From Spartobacteria bacterium LR76 (GTDB lineage: Bacteria; Verrucomicrobiota; Verrucomicrobiia; Chthoniobacterales; Terrimicrobiaceae): 64,000 nucleotides of DNA. The DNA lies in assembly GCA_003054655.1 (NCBI GenBank), contig QAYZ01000012.1, positions 62,001 through 126,000 of the forward strand, in the 5' to 3' direction. The position numbers and the translations under genes are program-made. Under the pieces are notes generated by a model. It worked only from the letters and a program-made list of their open reading frames with translations. It was not told the origin of the DNA and searched no databases. This document shows, one piece after another, positions 44,927 to 53,907 of this stretch (positions within the stretch are counted from its first letter, which is position 1; each line of letters opens with the position of its first letter).

Positions 44927-47019
44927 TCACCGTCAGCACGATTTACAGGACGACCATTTGCGCTTGGGCGATCACGGCCTCCGTGGGCTTTGCCCAGACC
45001 AGCACGAACAGCCAGTTCCCGACCCCGGCTCCTTTGCCGACGCCCAACCTGAGCGCAAACCAGCCGGTGCTGCCGCAGATGCCCGCCTATGCCGGCCCAG
45101 GCACGCCGCCGCCGATGCCGACGCCGTACAACCTGAACCAGCAGCCGACCTCGCTGGCCAATCCCGTGCAGGTCACCCTGGCCTCGCCCACCCCGACGCC
45201 AGCGGCCACGCCCACGCCGGGAGTGACCCCGGCCCCGACTCCGCTGCCGGATGGCACGATGCCCCTCACGCCTCCGCCACTGCCCACCCCGGTGCTGCCG
45301 GATGCCTCGACGCTTTCCGACCAGTTGCCCCCGCTGCCCGCGCCCACTCAAGCCGCCGAGAATCTGCTGCCGACCAAGGAGACAGGCAGGATGGAGAGCT
45401 CCGAGGAGCTGGCGATGAAGCAGAAGATGGTGATGGCCGACTTTGAAAAGTCTCTCACCGCCCTCATCGCCCGCCAGCGCAACCCCAATGTCGCCGACCT
45501 GACGTTGAACGACGCTGTGCAGATCTCGTTGAAGCAGAATCCGCAGATCCTCAATGCGATCCAGCAGATCCGGTTGACCCGCGGCCAGTTGATCCAGGTG
45601 GTGTCGCAGGTGATGCCGCAGCTCGGCATCTCCTCGAACTATACCCAGCAGGCGCAGGATATTACCACGAATGGCCGCTCGACTGGTACGACGATCGAAA
45701 TTCCCAACCCCAATGGCAAAAAGCCGACGGTGCTGACCTTTGGAGGCAACCAGGGAGGAGTGCAGAACCAGACGTGGAACATCCAGTTCCAAGCCACGCA
45801 GACGATCTTTGACCTTCAGGCCGTGGCAGGCATCTCGGCTGGAAGCTCCACCTACAATAGCGCGTTCTTCAGCCTCCGTGCGACGATCGACAACATTGTC
45901 TCGCAGGTGGTCACGCAGTTTTACCAGGTGGTGCTGAACCGCGCTCTCATCGTCGCACAGGAGCAGAACGTGAACCTCCTCCAGCAGCAGGTGAAAGATC
46001 AGCAGAATCGCTATGAGGCGGGCACTGTGCCGCGCTTCAACGTGCTGCAGGCCGAGGTCGCGCTGGCCAATGCCCAGCCGCCGCTCATCCAGGCGCAGAA
46101 CGCCTACCGCATTTCGCTCTACCAGCTTGTCGCCCTGCTCGGCATGGATTATCCGAAAGGCCGCCCGAGCGAAGTGCCGTTCAACGTGGTCGGCAATCTT
46201 GGGTACAATCCGCGCAAGATCGACACGGATGAATCGATCCGCGTGGCCATCGCCCGCAACCCGTCTCTCAAGGCCCAGCGCCTCGACATCATTTCCAACG
46301 GAGCCAACGTGAACGCCCAGCTCGCCGGATTCCTCCCGACGATCAGTGCGAATGGGGGATACCAGTATACGAATAACACGGGCTCGACGAATCTCGCCGA
46401 TACCCTGGCGGGTTGGTTCTTTGGTGCGACGGGCACCTGGAACATCTGGGACGGCGGCCTCACCTACGGCAATGTCGCACAGGCCAAGGCGCAGTTGATG
46501 CAGTCGAAGAATACCTACGACAACGGCATCCGCCAGGTCGTGCTCGATGTGCAGCAGTCGATTTCCAACCTGCAGCAGGCCAAGGAGACCATCGACAGCC
46601 AGACGGCCAGCGTCGTGCAGGCTACGGAAGCCCTCCGCCTCGCCCGTGAACGACTGGATGCCGGAGCTGGCACCCAGCTCGACGTCTTGAACGCCCAGGT
46701 GCAGCTTCTCCAGGCGCAGACGAACGTGCTCCAGGCTCGCTACGATTACATCGCGGCGATGGCCAGCTACGACTACGCACTCTCGCTCGATACGCAATAC
46801 GTCGAGACCTTCTCCGATCCGCTCGTGCGCCCGCTCAACCCGCAGGCTCTCAGCAAGGCGGAGACGGCTCACTTCCAGAAGGCGACAAACCCGGAAAAGC
46901 CGCAGCCGGCCTTGCCGCGCGCCTTCCGCGACAGCGACCTGATCAAGCCGATCCTCGAGACCAGCCCGACCCCGGCTCCAAAGAAGAAGCAGCAGAACAA
47001 GGCAAATCCCTCGAAGTGA
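44914..47019 (+). CDS. TolC-family outer membrane efflux protein
   Basis: A 701-residue protein. It has a signal peptide (about 1-28, ending VGFAQ), then a long Pro/Thr-rich region (about 30-145), then two OEP repeats (about 165-380 and 395-630) with TolC-type coiled helices (VTQFYQVVLNRALIVAQEQN, LQQQVKDQQNRYEAGTVPRFNV, RLARERLDAGAGTQLDV, LLQAQTNVLQARYDYIAAMASY). A Pro/Lys-rich tail ends it. It is larger than E. coli TolC (about 470 mature) because of the linker. No inner-membrane pump or adaptor is next to it. Confidence 0.9.
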   Translation: MRSLVTVSTIYRTTICAWAITASVGFAQTSTNSQFPTPAPLPTPNLSANQPVLPQMPAYAGPGTPPPMPTPYNLNQQPTSLANPVQVTLASPTPTPAATPTPGVTPAPTPLPDGTMPLTPPPLPTPVLPDASTLSDQLPPLPAPTQAAENLLPTKETGRMESSEELAMKQKMVMADFEKSLTALIARQRNPNVADLTLNDAVQISLKQNPQILNAIQQIRLTRGQLIQVVSQVMPQLGISSNYTQQAQDITTNGRSTGTTIEIPNPNGKKPTVLTFGGNQGGVQNQTWNIQFQATQTIFDLQAVAGISAGSSTYNSAFFSLRATIDNIVSQVVTQFYQVVLNRALIVAQEQNVNLLQQQVKDQQNRYEAGTVPRFNVLQAEVALANAQPPLIQAQNAYRISLYQLVALLGMDYPKGRPSEVPFNVVGNLGYNPRKIDTDESIRVAIARNPSLKAQRLDIISNGANVNAQLAGFLPTISANGGYQYTNNTGSTNLADTLAGWFFGATGTWNIWDGGLTYGNVAQAKAQLMQSKNTYDNGIRQVVLDVQQSISNLQQAKETIDSQTASVVQATEALRLARERLDAGAGTQLDVLNAQVQLLQAQTNVLQARYDYIAAMASYDYALSLDTQYVETFSDPLVRPLNPQALSKAETAHFQKATNPEKPQPALPRAFRDSDLIKPILETSPTPAPKKKQQNKANPSK

Positions 47020-47669
47020 TCGCCTGTCCGGTCGAGACGTTTCCCGCCCTCGACGCCCTGCCATTCGTGCGGGCAGCGTTTCTCCAGCGCGCGCGCGGCG
47101 TCGATGTCCTGACCGACCGGGAAACCGCGCTGGCGCGGCTCTGGGAGGTGCATCGCCACACTGCCGATGAGGCGGGCTTTGCCGGAATGCCCTTTGCCAT
47201 CGCCGAGCAGGTGCATGGTAATGTCGTTGCCGCTGTATCGGTGCCCACCTCCGCGCCTGTTCCAGGGGCGGATGGGCTTATTACCTCATCCCGCGGCGTT
47301 TGTCTCGCGGTGTATGTGGCGGACTGTGCCGCAGTTTATCTCGTCGACAAAAAAGGGCGCGGCATCGGACTCGTTCACTCCGGGAAGAAAGGAACCGAGC
47401 AGCGCATCGTCGTGGCGGCGATCGAGGCCTTGCGCACCAGCTACGGCATTCCTGCGGAAGACCTCGTGGTGCAGATCGCGCCATGCATCCGTCCGCCGCA
47501 CTATGAAATCGATTTTGCTGCGCAGATCGTGCGCGATGCGCGCGAGGCAGATGTTGGTGAAGTGATCGACTGTGGCACGTGTACGGCCTCACATCCCGAT
47601 ACATACTATTCCTATCGCCGCGAGATGGGACGGACGGGCCGCCTGCTTGCCTTGCTCGCGCTGACGTAG
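47016..47669 (+). CDS. LACC1/YfiH-family (purine nucleoside phosphorylase-like) protein
   Basis: A 217-residue protein of the multicopper-laccase-like DUF152 family, members of which are reported as purine nucleoside phosphorylase/adenosine deaminase. Zinc-site residues seen are His in AEQVHGN, Cys in VADCAAVYL and His in GLVHSGKKGT. The last replaces the common HAGWRGT motif. It overlaps the tolC-like gene by 4 bases. Confidence 0.83.
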   Translation: MIACPVETFPALDALPFVRAAFLQRARGVDVLTDRETALARLWEVHRHTADEAGFAGMPFAIAEQVHGNVVAAVSVPTSAPVPGADGLITSSRGVCLAVYVADCAAVYLVDKKGRGIGLVHSGKKGTEQRIVVAAIEALRTSYGIPAEDLVVQIAPCIRPPHYEIDFAAQIVRDAREADVGEVIDCGTCTASHPDTYYSYRREMGRTGRLLALLALT

Positions 47670-47712
47670 CGCAGGATTGCGGGCCGGGTCGCCTTTTGGC
47701 AGGCTATCGTCC

Positions 47713-48057
47713 ATGGGATGTTTCTCTGTGCCGAGTTACCGGGATACACCGGGGCTGCAAAAGTTTCCGCCGGAGAAGCAGCATCTCATCTATCGTACGC
47801 AGCACCGAAAGCTACTGGACGGTGATCCTGCATATCACCGGGCTTGTCTGCGTTACTCGATGCTCGTCGTCGGCTTGTGCCTCCTGGCAGTCGTCCTTCA
47901 GGTTTTGCAAATCTTCAACATCATCGGTTCTTTGCTGACGACTTTGGCCTGCATCCTTTTCATGATTGTCGTGATTGTCGCGGCATTTCGCGCCCAGCGA
48001 TATCGCAATTTTCGCATCGGCTGGGAGCTCCAGAAACAAGAGGCCAGCAAGGTCTGA
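47713..48057 (+). CDS. small two-helix membrane protein
   Basis: A 114-residue protein with a cytoplasmic-looking N-terminus (PEKQHLIYRTQHRKLLDGDP) and two hydrophobic helices at about 47-68 and 70-90 (LVVGLCLLAVVLQVLQIF, LACILFMIVVIVAAF). A basic tail follows. I took the ATG at 47713. No family recognised. Confidence 0.6.
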   Translation: MGCFSVPSYRDTPGLQKFPPEKQHLIYRTQHRKLLDGDPAYHRACLRYSMLVVGLCLLAVVLQVLQIFNIIGSLLTTLACILFMIVVIVAAFRAQRYRNFRIGWELQKQEASKV

Positions 48058-48120
48058 GGATTTTTACTCGCGGCATGGGCCATCGCCCAGCACGGCACCT
48101 GGAATATTCCTAAGGCTTTC

Positions 48121-48588
48121 ATGCACATCGACTACCTCTCCAACCACCCCAGGCTGATCGCCTCGCTAGCCCAGCAATGTGTCGACGAATGGGCGCACCT
48201 GTATCTTGCTTGGGGTGAAGGCGAAGCGGCGCGGGAGTTTCGCATGGCACGAACGGACGGCAGCATCCCGGCGACCCTCGTCGCACTCGATGAAGACGGC
48301 GCGCTGCTCGGCACGGTGAGCGTGATCGAGGACGACCTTCCGGGTTTCGAGCATCTGAATCCCTGGCTGGCTACGCTCCTCGTATTGCCGGATCATCGGG
48401 GGAGAGGCATCGGAGCATTTCTGGTGCGGGAAGCGGAACGGCTTGCGCGTGAGGCCGGAAACAAGGAAATGTACCTTTTCACGGAGTCCGCTGATGGGCT
48501 GTTTCGTCGGATGGGTTGGGAGGAAGTGAACAAAACGACCGCCAACGGGCATGAAGTCCGCATTTTCCGGCGACTGCTTCAGGCGTAA
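48121..48588 (+). CDS. GNAT-family N-acetyltransferase
   Basis: A 155-residue protein. The acetyl-CoA motif A is LLVLPDHRGRGIGAFLVREAERLAREAG (RGRGIG), preceded by GTVSVIEDDLP. The substrate is unknown. It lies between a small membrane protein gene and the D-lactate dehydrogenase gene. Confidence 0.88.
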   Translation: MHIDYLSNHPRLIASLAQQCVDEWAHLYLAWGEGEAAREFRMARTDGSIPATLVALDEDGALLGTVSVIEDDLPGFEHLNPWLATLLVLPDHRGRGIGAFLVREAERLAREAGNKEMYLFTESADGLFRRMGWEEVNKTTANGHEVRIFRRLLQA

Positions 48589-48645
48589 AAGCCTTGCAAA
48601 TCATCGTGCGAATACCGCAAAGACGTGCGCACCATTTTGCTACGC

Positions 48646-49647
48646 ATGAAAATCGCCGTGTTCAGCACGAAGCAGTATGACCAGAAGTTCCTTCTCGCCG
48701 CCAACGGCGCGGTGGAGCATGAGTTCAACTTCTTCGAAGAAAAACTCAACGCCAACACCGTCTTTCTCGCCCAGGGGCATGATGCGATCTGTTGCTTCGT
48801 CAACGACATCCTGACCGCGCATGTGCTGGATCAGCTCAAGGCCTTTGGCATCAAGTTCATCGCCTTGCGCTGCGCGGGGTTCAACCAGGTCGACATCCGC
48901 CATGCGGATTCCATCGGCATCAAGGTGACGCACGTTCCGGCCTACTCGCCCTATGCCGTGGCGGAGTTTGCGCTCACGCTCATCCTTGCGCTGAACCGCA
49001 AGATTCACCGCGCCTACAACCGCGTGCGCGACGGCAATTTCTCCATCGAGGGCTTGCAGGGCTTCGATCTCAATGGCTGCACGATCGGCCTCGTCGGCAC
49101 GGGCAAGATCGGCCGCGTGATGGCGCAGATCCTTTCCGGCTTCGGCGTGCGCGTGCTCGGGTACGACGTGTTTCCCAACAAGGAATTCGGCGCGATGGGC
49201 AAGTATGTCGATCTGGACACACTCTTTGCCGAGTCGAATATCGTAAGCCTGCACTGTCCGCTCACGCCCGACACGTATCACATCGTCGACCAGCATAGCA
49301 TCGCAAAGATGAAGCGCGGCGTGATGATCATCAACACGAGCCGCGGTGCGCTCGTCGATGCCCCGGCGGTGATCGAGGGACTCAAGAGCGGCCAGATTGG
49401 TTATCTCGGTCTCGACGTGTACGAGCAGGAGGCGGATGTCTTTTACGAAAACCTCTCCGAGGAAATCATTCAGGACGACGTGCTCCAGCGTCTCGTCGCC
49501 TTCCCCAATGTCCTCGTGACCTCGCACCAGGCGTATTTCACAGACACGGCGCTCAAGAACATCGCCCAGACCACGCTCGACAACGTGGCCGCCTTCGCCA
49601 ATGGCGAGGAACTGAAAAACGCGGTGACAATCGAGATGCTCCACTAA
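48646..49647 (+). CDS. D-lactate dehydrogenase (2-hydroxyacid dehydrogenase)
   Basis: A 333-residue NAD-dependent enzyme of the LdhA type: pyruvate + NADH to D-lactate. It has RCAGFNQVDI (substrate Arg), the Rossmann motif GLVGTGKIGRVMA, MIINTSRGALVDAPAV and catalytic His in VTSHQAYFT. The ATG at 48646 (MKIAVFSTK) fits LdhA better than the one 21 bases upstream. It supports a fermentative capacity. Confidence 0.92.
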   Translation: MKIAVFSTKQYDQKFLLAANGAVEHEFNFFEEKLNANTVFLAQGHDAICCFVNDILTAHVLDQLKAFGIKFIALRCAGFNQVDIRHADSIGIKVTHVPAYSPYAVAEFALTLILALNRKIHRAYNRVRDGNFSIEGLQGFDLNGCTIGLVGTGKIGRVMAQILSGFGVRVLGYDVFPNKEFGAMGKYVDLDTLFAESNIVSLHCPLTPDTYHIVDQHSIAKMKRGVMIINTSRGALVDAPAVIEGLKSGQIGYLGLDVYEQEADVFYENLSEEIIQDDVLQRLVAFPNVLVTSHQAYFTDTALKNIAQTTLDNVAAFANGEELKNAVTIEMLH

Positions 49648-49671
49648 GGGAGCGTCTTCAGCATAAAAGAG

Positions 49672-49705
49672 AACGCTCCGCCAGCCGGTCGGCGAGCGGA
49701 GCGTT
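49672..49705. terminator. bidirectional terminator between ldh and pfk
   Basis: AACGCTCCGC/GCGGAGCGTT perfect 10-bp stem with a 14-base GC-rich loop. It is followed by TTT on the plus strand and by a T-rich stretch on the minus strand. It serves both convergent genes. Confidence 0.75.
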
Positions 49706-49732
49706 TGGGAATGCAGTTGGTCAGGGTCTGGC

Positions 49733-51052
49733 CTAGTAGAACCGGGCGGGTTGTCCGGTGGACTCCAGCACGGAGAGCCAGATGTCGCCCTTGGGGTCGA
49801 CCTGTTTGCGGGCCGAGGTGACGAGGCTGATCGGCAGGTGCACGTAGGTGCTGTGCCAGCGGCCCACGACGATGCCGGTCTTGCCCGCCATGGCGGCGTG
49901 CACGGCGGCCTGGCCGAGGCGCATGCAATAGATGCGGTCCTGCGGCGAGGCGGGCACGCTGCGGATCATGTAGCTCGGATCGATGTACTTGAGCGTCAGC
50001 TCGGTCTCGCGGCTGCGGAAATACTCCTCGATCTTGCCTTTCAGGAAGATGCCGATGTCGCCGAGCTTCTTGTTGCCGGAGGCATCTGCGCCGCCAGGGC
50101 CGGTCATGAGGTGTTCGCCCGCGCCCTCGGCCACGATGATCACGGAATGGCCGCGGCGCATGACGCGCTCGTAGAGGTTGGCTAAAACGCCATGCTCTCC
50201 GTCGAGCTCGAACGGCACCTCGGGAATGAGGACGCAATTCACGTCGCCGCTGGCGATGGAGGCGGAGCAGGCAATAAAGCCGGAGTGGCGGCCCATGAGG
50301 CGGACCAGGCCCACGCCATTGCGGGCGCTGCGGGCCTCGGTGTGCGCGGCGTTGATGGCGGTGACGGCGGCGGCGCAGGCAGTTTCGTAGCCGAAACTCT
50401 TGTCCATGTAGATCATGTCGTTGTCGATGGTCTTGGGCACACCGACAACGGCAAGCTCCATGCCGCGGCGAATCGCTTCCTGTTCGATCGCGAGCGCTCC
50501 GCGCTGGGAGCCGTCGCCTCCGATGACGTACAGGATGTTGACGCCGAGATCGGAGAGGTAGTCCACCATCTTCGCCGGGTCCTGCGGACCGCGCGAGGAG
50601 CCGAGCCGCGTCCCACCAAAGGAGTGGATGTTGCTGACGGACTCGGGGGTGAGGTTGTACGGCTGGTGGCCGTAGGATTCCACGAGGCCTTCAAACCCGT
50701 AGCGAATGCCGAAGATGCGGCGCACGCCGTAGCGGTAGAAGGACTGGTTGACGATGGCGCGAATGACGTCGTTCAACCCGGGACACAGGCCGCCGCAGGT
50801 GACGATGGCACCGGTGGTCTTCCTCGGGTGGAAGTAGATTTTGCGTCGCGGCCCGGCTACTTCGAAGCAGGCGGGCTCTGCGCCATGGAGGTTCTTCAGA
50901 TGGCTCAGCGAGTGGTCCACCAGCACGCGCGAATCGTCGGAGAAAAACGCGTGTTCGTATCCCATCTCGCCGAACTGGATTTCCAGAGGCGAAACGATGG
51001 TTCGCTCGCCCAGGTTTCTGACTGTCAGGTCGGCAGGCGTGAGTTCTTTCAT
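49733..51052 (-). CDS. pfkA: 6-phosphofructokinase (plant/trypanosome-like ATP type)
   Basis: A 439-residue phosphofructokinase. CGGLCPGLNDVIR (about 86-98), GGDGSQRGA (178-186), PKTIDND (206-212) and MGRHSGFIA are conserved. A Gly in GGDG, rather than Asp, indicates ATP over pyrophosphate; the Lys in PKTIDND with that Gly is the combination known in plant and trypanosomatid ATP-PFKs. Phosphoryl-donor assignment is inference. It is longer than the 320-residue E. coli enzyme because of an N-terminal extension. Confidence 0.93.
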   Translation of the reverse strand: MKELTPADLTVRNLGERTIVSPLEIQFGEMGYEHAFFSDDSRVLVDHSLSHLKNLHGAEPACFEVAGPRRKIYFHPRKTTGAIVTCGGLCPGLNDVIRAIVNQSFYRYGVRRIFGIRYGFEGLVESYGHQPYNLTPESVSNIHSFGGTRLGSSRGPQDPAKMVDYLSDLGVNILYVIGGDGSQRGALAIEQEAIRRGMELAVVGVPKTIDNDMIYMDKSFGYETACAAAVTAINAAHTEARSARNGVGLVRLMGRHSGFIACSASIASGDVNCVLIPEVPFELDGEHGVLANLYERVMRRGHSVIIVAEGAGEHLMTGPGGADASGNKKLGDIGIFLKGKIEEYFRSRETELTLKYIDPSYMIRSVPASPQDRIYCMRLGQAAVHAAMAGKTGIVVGRWHSTYVHLPISLVTSARKQVDPKGDIWLSVLESTGQPARFY

Positions 51053-51132
51053 GAAAATTCTATCCCCTTGTGCGATGGCACCCTTCGGGGATGGAAAAAT
51101 AATCGGATTCTGAGGGAGGGGCGAGCGAATTA

Positions 51133-52845
51133 TTACATTCGCTCAGGGCACTGTATTCCCATCAGCCCGAGACCATGGCGCAGGATGCGGGCCGTCAGGT
51201 CGCAAAGGGCTAAGCGCGAGGAACGTACCGGTTCCCCCGACTTCAGCACGGGGCAGGCCTCGTAGAAGCCGTGGAAGGTAATCGCGAGCTCGTAGAGGTA
51301 GTTCGCCAGCAGGTTTGGGCGGAAATCCTCCAACACGAGTGGGAGGATCTCGGCGAACTGGCCGAGCTTGATCGCGAGAGCGCGCTCGGCATCCTCGTTC
51401 ACGCTGATCGTCGCCGTGGCGGGATCGAAGGGCGTCTCCAGCTTGCGGAAAATGGAGCGAATGCGCACGTAGGCGTTTTGCAGATACGGCGCGGTGTTGC
51501 CCTGGAAGGAGAGCATTTTCTCCCACGAGAACACGTAGTCCGTCATGCGATGCTGCGAGAGCTCGGTGTATTTCACTGCACCGAGGCCGATGGCCCGGGC
51601 GATGGCGTCGCGATCCTCGGCAGGAAGGTCGGGATTTTTCTCCGAAATGACTGCGGTGGCGCGTTCGATGGCTTCGTTCAGCACGTCATCGAGACCCACG
51701 CTTTCGCCCGCGCGGGTGCGCATGATCTTGCGGTCTTCACCGAGGATGCTGCCAAAGGCGATGTGCTTCAGCTCGGCATTCACGCCCATGCGCTGGGCGG
51801 CGAGGAAGATCTGCTGGAAGTGCAGCGCCTGGGGTGCGCCGACGACGTACCAGATGGCGTCGGGATTCCAGTGCTTCACGCGGTACTCGATGGTGGCGAG
51901 GTCGGTGGTGGCGTAGAGGAAGCCTCCGTCGGCCTTGCGCACGATTGCGGGCTTCTCGGCCAGCTCCGGGATGTCGCGGAAGAAAATGCAGAGCGCACCT
52001 TCGCTGACCTCGGCGATGCCGTCCTTCTGAAGGCGTTCGCAGAGCGGGGCGAGGGCGTCGTTGTAGGCGCTTTCGCCGAGGACGGCGTCGAAATGGATGT
52101 CGAGCAGGCGGTAGATTTTTTCAAACTCGGCCCAGGAGAGCTTCACGGTTTCCTGCCAGATGGCGAAATTCTCCGCGTCACCCTGCTGGAGTTTCACCAG
52201 CTCCTCGCGCACGGTCTTCTTCAGCGTCTCGTCGGTTTCCTCGGCAGCGTTGACCTTGCGATAAAGGCCGACGAGCGTGCCGATGGGATTGGCGGCGAGT
52301 TCCTCGCGGTCGAGGAAGTGCTTCCAGCCGTAGATGACCTTGCCAAATTGCGTACCCCAGTCGCCGATATGGTTGTCCGCGATGACCTCGTGGCCGAGGA
52401 AACGGGCGATGCGCACGAGGGTGTCGCCGATGATCGTGCTGCGGATGTGGCCGACATGCATCGGCTTTGCCACGTTGGGCGAGCTGAAATCGACGACGAT
52501 GCGGCGCGGCTGCTTCGAGTCCGACACGCCGAGACGGTCGTCCTTCACGATCTCCTGCGCTCGGTCGGCGAGGAATTGCGGGAGGAGGCGGAAATTGATG
52601 AACCCGGCCCCGGCGATCTCCGGTGCGGTCGAGATGTCGTCGACGGCGAGGTGCTGAATGATCTCCGCAGCGACCTGACGGGGGTTCATGCGGCGCTGCT
52701 TGGCGAGGATCATCGCCGCATTTGCCTGATAGTCGCCAAAGCGCGCGTCGGCGGTGGGGGTGACTTCGGGAGTGATGTCGGAAAAGCCCGCGGCGTCGAG
52801 CGCCGACTTGAGCCGTTCCGCGAGGAGTTCGCGAACGGTGATCAT
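51133..52845 (-). CDS. argS: arginyl-tRNA synthetase
   Basis: A 570-residue class I aaRS. It has an N-terminal Add-1 domain (about 1-85), HIGH motif as KPMHVGHIRSTIIGD, NHIGDWGTQFGK, LYATTDLATIEYR and the KMSKS-equivalent KIMRTRAG. A C-terminal anticodon-binding DALR domain (about 455-570) ends with the conserved helical tail. It lies 3 bases after the ptsN-like gene. Confidence 0.97.
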   Translation of the reverse strand: MITVRELLAERLKSALDAAGFSDITPEVTPTADARFGDYQANAAMILAKQRRMNPRQVAAEIIQHLAVDDISTAPEIAGAGFINFRLLPQFLADRAQEIVKDDRLGVSDSKQPRRIVVDFSSPNVAKPMHVGHIRSTIIGDTLVRIARFLGHEVIADNHIGDWGTQFGKVIYGWKHFLDREELAANPIGTLVGLYRKVNAAEETDETLKKTVREELVKLQQGDAENFAIWQETVKLSWAEFEKIYRLLDIHFDAVLGESAYNDALAPLCERLQKDGIAEVSEGALCIFFRDIPELAEKPAIVRKADGGFLYATTDLATIEYRVKHWNPDAIWYVVGAPQALHFQQIFLAAQRMGVNAELKHIAFGSILGEDRKIMRTRAGESVGLDDVLNEAIERATAVISEKNPDLPAEDRDAIARAIGLGAVKYTELSQHRMTDYVFSWEKMLSFQGNTAPYLQNAYVRIRSIFRKLETPFDPATATISVNEDAERALAIKLGQFAEILPLVLEDFRPNLLANYLYELAITFHGFYEACPVLKSGEPVRSSRLALCDLTARILRHGLGLMGIQCPERM

Positions 52846-52848
52846 GTG

Positions 52849-53316
52849 TTATCCGCGAGGGGAACGGTTTTCGAAAACCTGGAGAATCTGCTGAGCGTCC
52901 TTCGCCTTGCCCAATTCGTCGCGCACAGCCTTGTCGTTGAGAAACTTCGCGATGGCCGCCAGCGTGCGCAGATGGGTCTGGAACTGATCGCGGGGAACGA
53001 CAAAGAGCACGACAAAGAAGACCGGCTGGCCATCGAGCGATTCAAACTCAATGCCAGTGGTCGACCGGCCGAAGGACGCCACGACTTCGCCGACTTTCTC
53101 CGACGAAGCATGAGGGATGGCAATGCCGAAGCCGATGCCGGTGCTCATGGTCTGCTCCCGCTGCTTGATCGACTCGAGAACGTGTTCCCGGTCGTCTGAG
53201 CGAATGCGTCCCGCTGCCACCAGCCTGTCGACCAATTCCGCAATGGCCTCCCACCGTCCTTTGGCCTTCATTTCCGGCACGATTTGCTCGGCCGATAAAA
53301 GATTTGCCAACGTCAT
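52849..53316 (-). CDS. PTS EIIA (PtsN/fructose-type) domain protein
   Basis: A 155-residue EIIA of the Fru/Ntr family with the phosphorylated His in GFGIAIPHASSEKV (about 71). Other family parts are EAIAELVDRLVAAGRI, REQTMSTGIGFG and FFVVLFVVPRDQFQTHLRTLAAIAKFL. A nitrogen-PTS-type regulatory role is likely as no sugar permease is nearby. argS follows after 3 bases. Confidence 0.88.
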   Translation of the reverse strand: MTLANLLSAEQIVPEMKAKGRWEAIAELVDRLVAAGRIRSDDREHVLESIKQREQTMSTGIGFGIAIPHASSEKVGEVVASFGRSTTGIEFESLDGQPVFFVVLFVVPRDQFQTHLRTLAAIAKFLNDKAVRDELGKAKDAQQILQVFENRSPRG

Positions 53317-53385
53317 GTGCGAGGCGTGAGGCTACTGATCACCCCAAAGATGACAAGAGGGAAAAGCATTTCCCCGTCGTATGGA

Positions 53386-53415
53386 ACGCAATGTTGCGTG
53401 CGAGAATTATTCGCA
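53386..53415. promoter_or_regulatory. adjacent inverted repeats upstream of the EIIA gene
   Basis: ACGCAA/TTGCGT (53386-53399, 2-base gap) and TGCGA/TCGCA (53399-53415, 7-base gap) lie side by side in the 126-base space upstream of the EIIA gene. They could be a regulator site. No T-run is present. Confidence 0.35.
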
Positions 53416-53442
53416 ACGTCCGTCATTCCTCCCGCGATCTCT

Positions 53443-53703
53443 TCAATCGGACGAGACGCCAGTGGCTCCGGAAAATGAGTCCTGAAAGGTGCTCGCGCGG
53501 AATCCGGCCTGGCGCAGGGTGTGGCAGATCTCATCCTTGCTCACGCTGTCAGCGCGATAAGTGACGAGGGCACCGCCGGTGACGAACCGCACGGATTCAA
53601 TTCCCGAGATGCCGCGAAGAGCCGCTCCGGCCCTGGCCTCCTGCTCGGGATCGTGCAATTCGGGAATCATCAAATCCAACTCATCGAAGCCGTGATGTTT
53701 CAT
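53443..53703 (-). CDS. HMA-like small protein without CxxC
   Basis: An 86-residue protein (MKHHGFDELDLMIPELHDPE...). The pattern ALRGISGIESVRFVTGGALVTYRADSVSKDEICHTLRQAGFRAS follows the beta-alpha-beta layout of heavy-metal-associated domains, but the metal-binding CxxC loop is replaced by HDPEQEAR. It may have a non-metal binding role. The frame is open far upstream, but that part has no family resemblance. Confidence 0.7.
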   Translation of the reverse strand: MKHHGFDELDLMIPELHDPEQEARAGAALRGISGIESVRFVTGGALVTYRADSVSKDEICHTLRQAGFRASTFQDSFSGATGVSSD

Positions 53704-53907
53704 AGTGCTCGAAGCGATTGCTTTTTCATGTTTGCACCGGAAGTGCCCGAGGGGAAGGGATTTCCTGCAAAACCGCGTGGGAGGGAAGTGGAGAGGGTAC
53801 GACGGGCTTCCATGGCAAAGGAGATCGGCAACGAGGTGCGGAGTGGATGCCGGAGTCCGGGAGTTTTGCCGCTTGCCCCTGAAGTCACGGGATGCAACCT
53901 GTCTGGA

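Noticed and set aside
44923-47064. 713-codon open frame antisense to the TolC-like gene
   Set aside because: It is made mostly of Arg, Gly, Leu and His in a composition typical of reverse-frame shadows, and the opposite strand encodes a clear OEP protein.
51271-53199. 642-codon plus-strand frame over argS and the EIIA gene
   Set aside because: Antisense to two well-supported genes; no recognisable domain.
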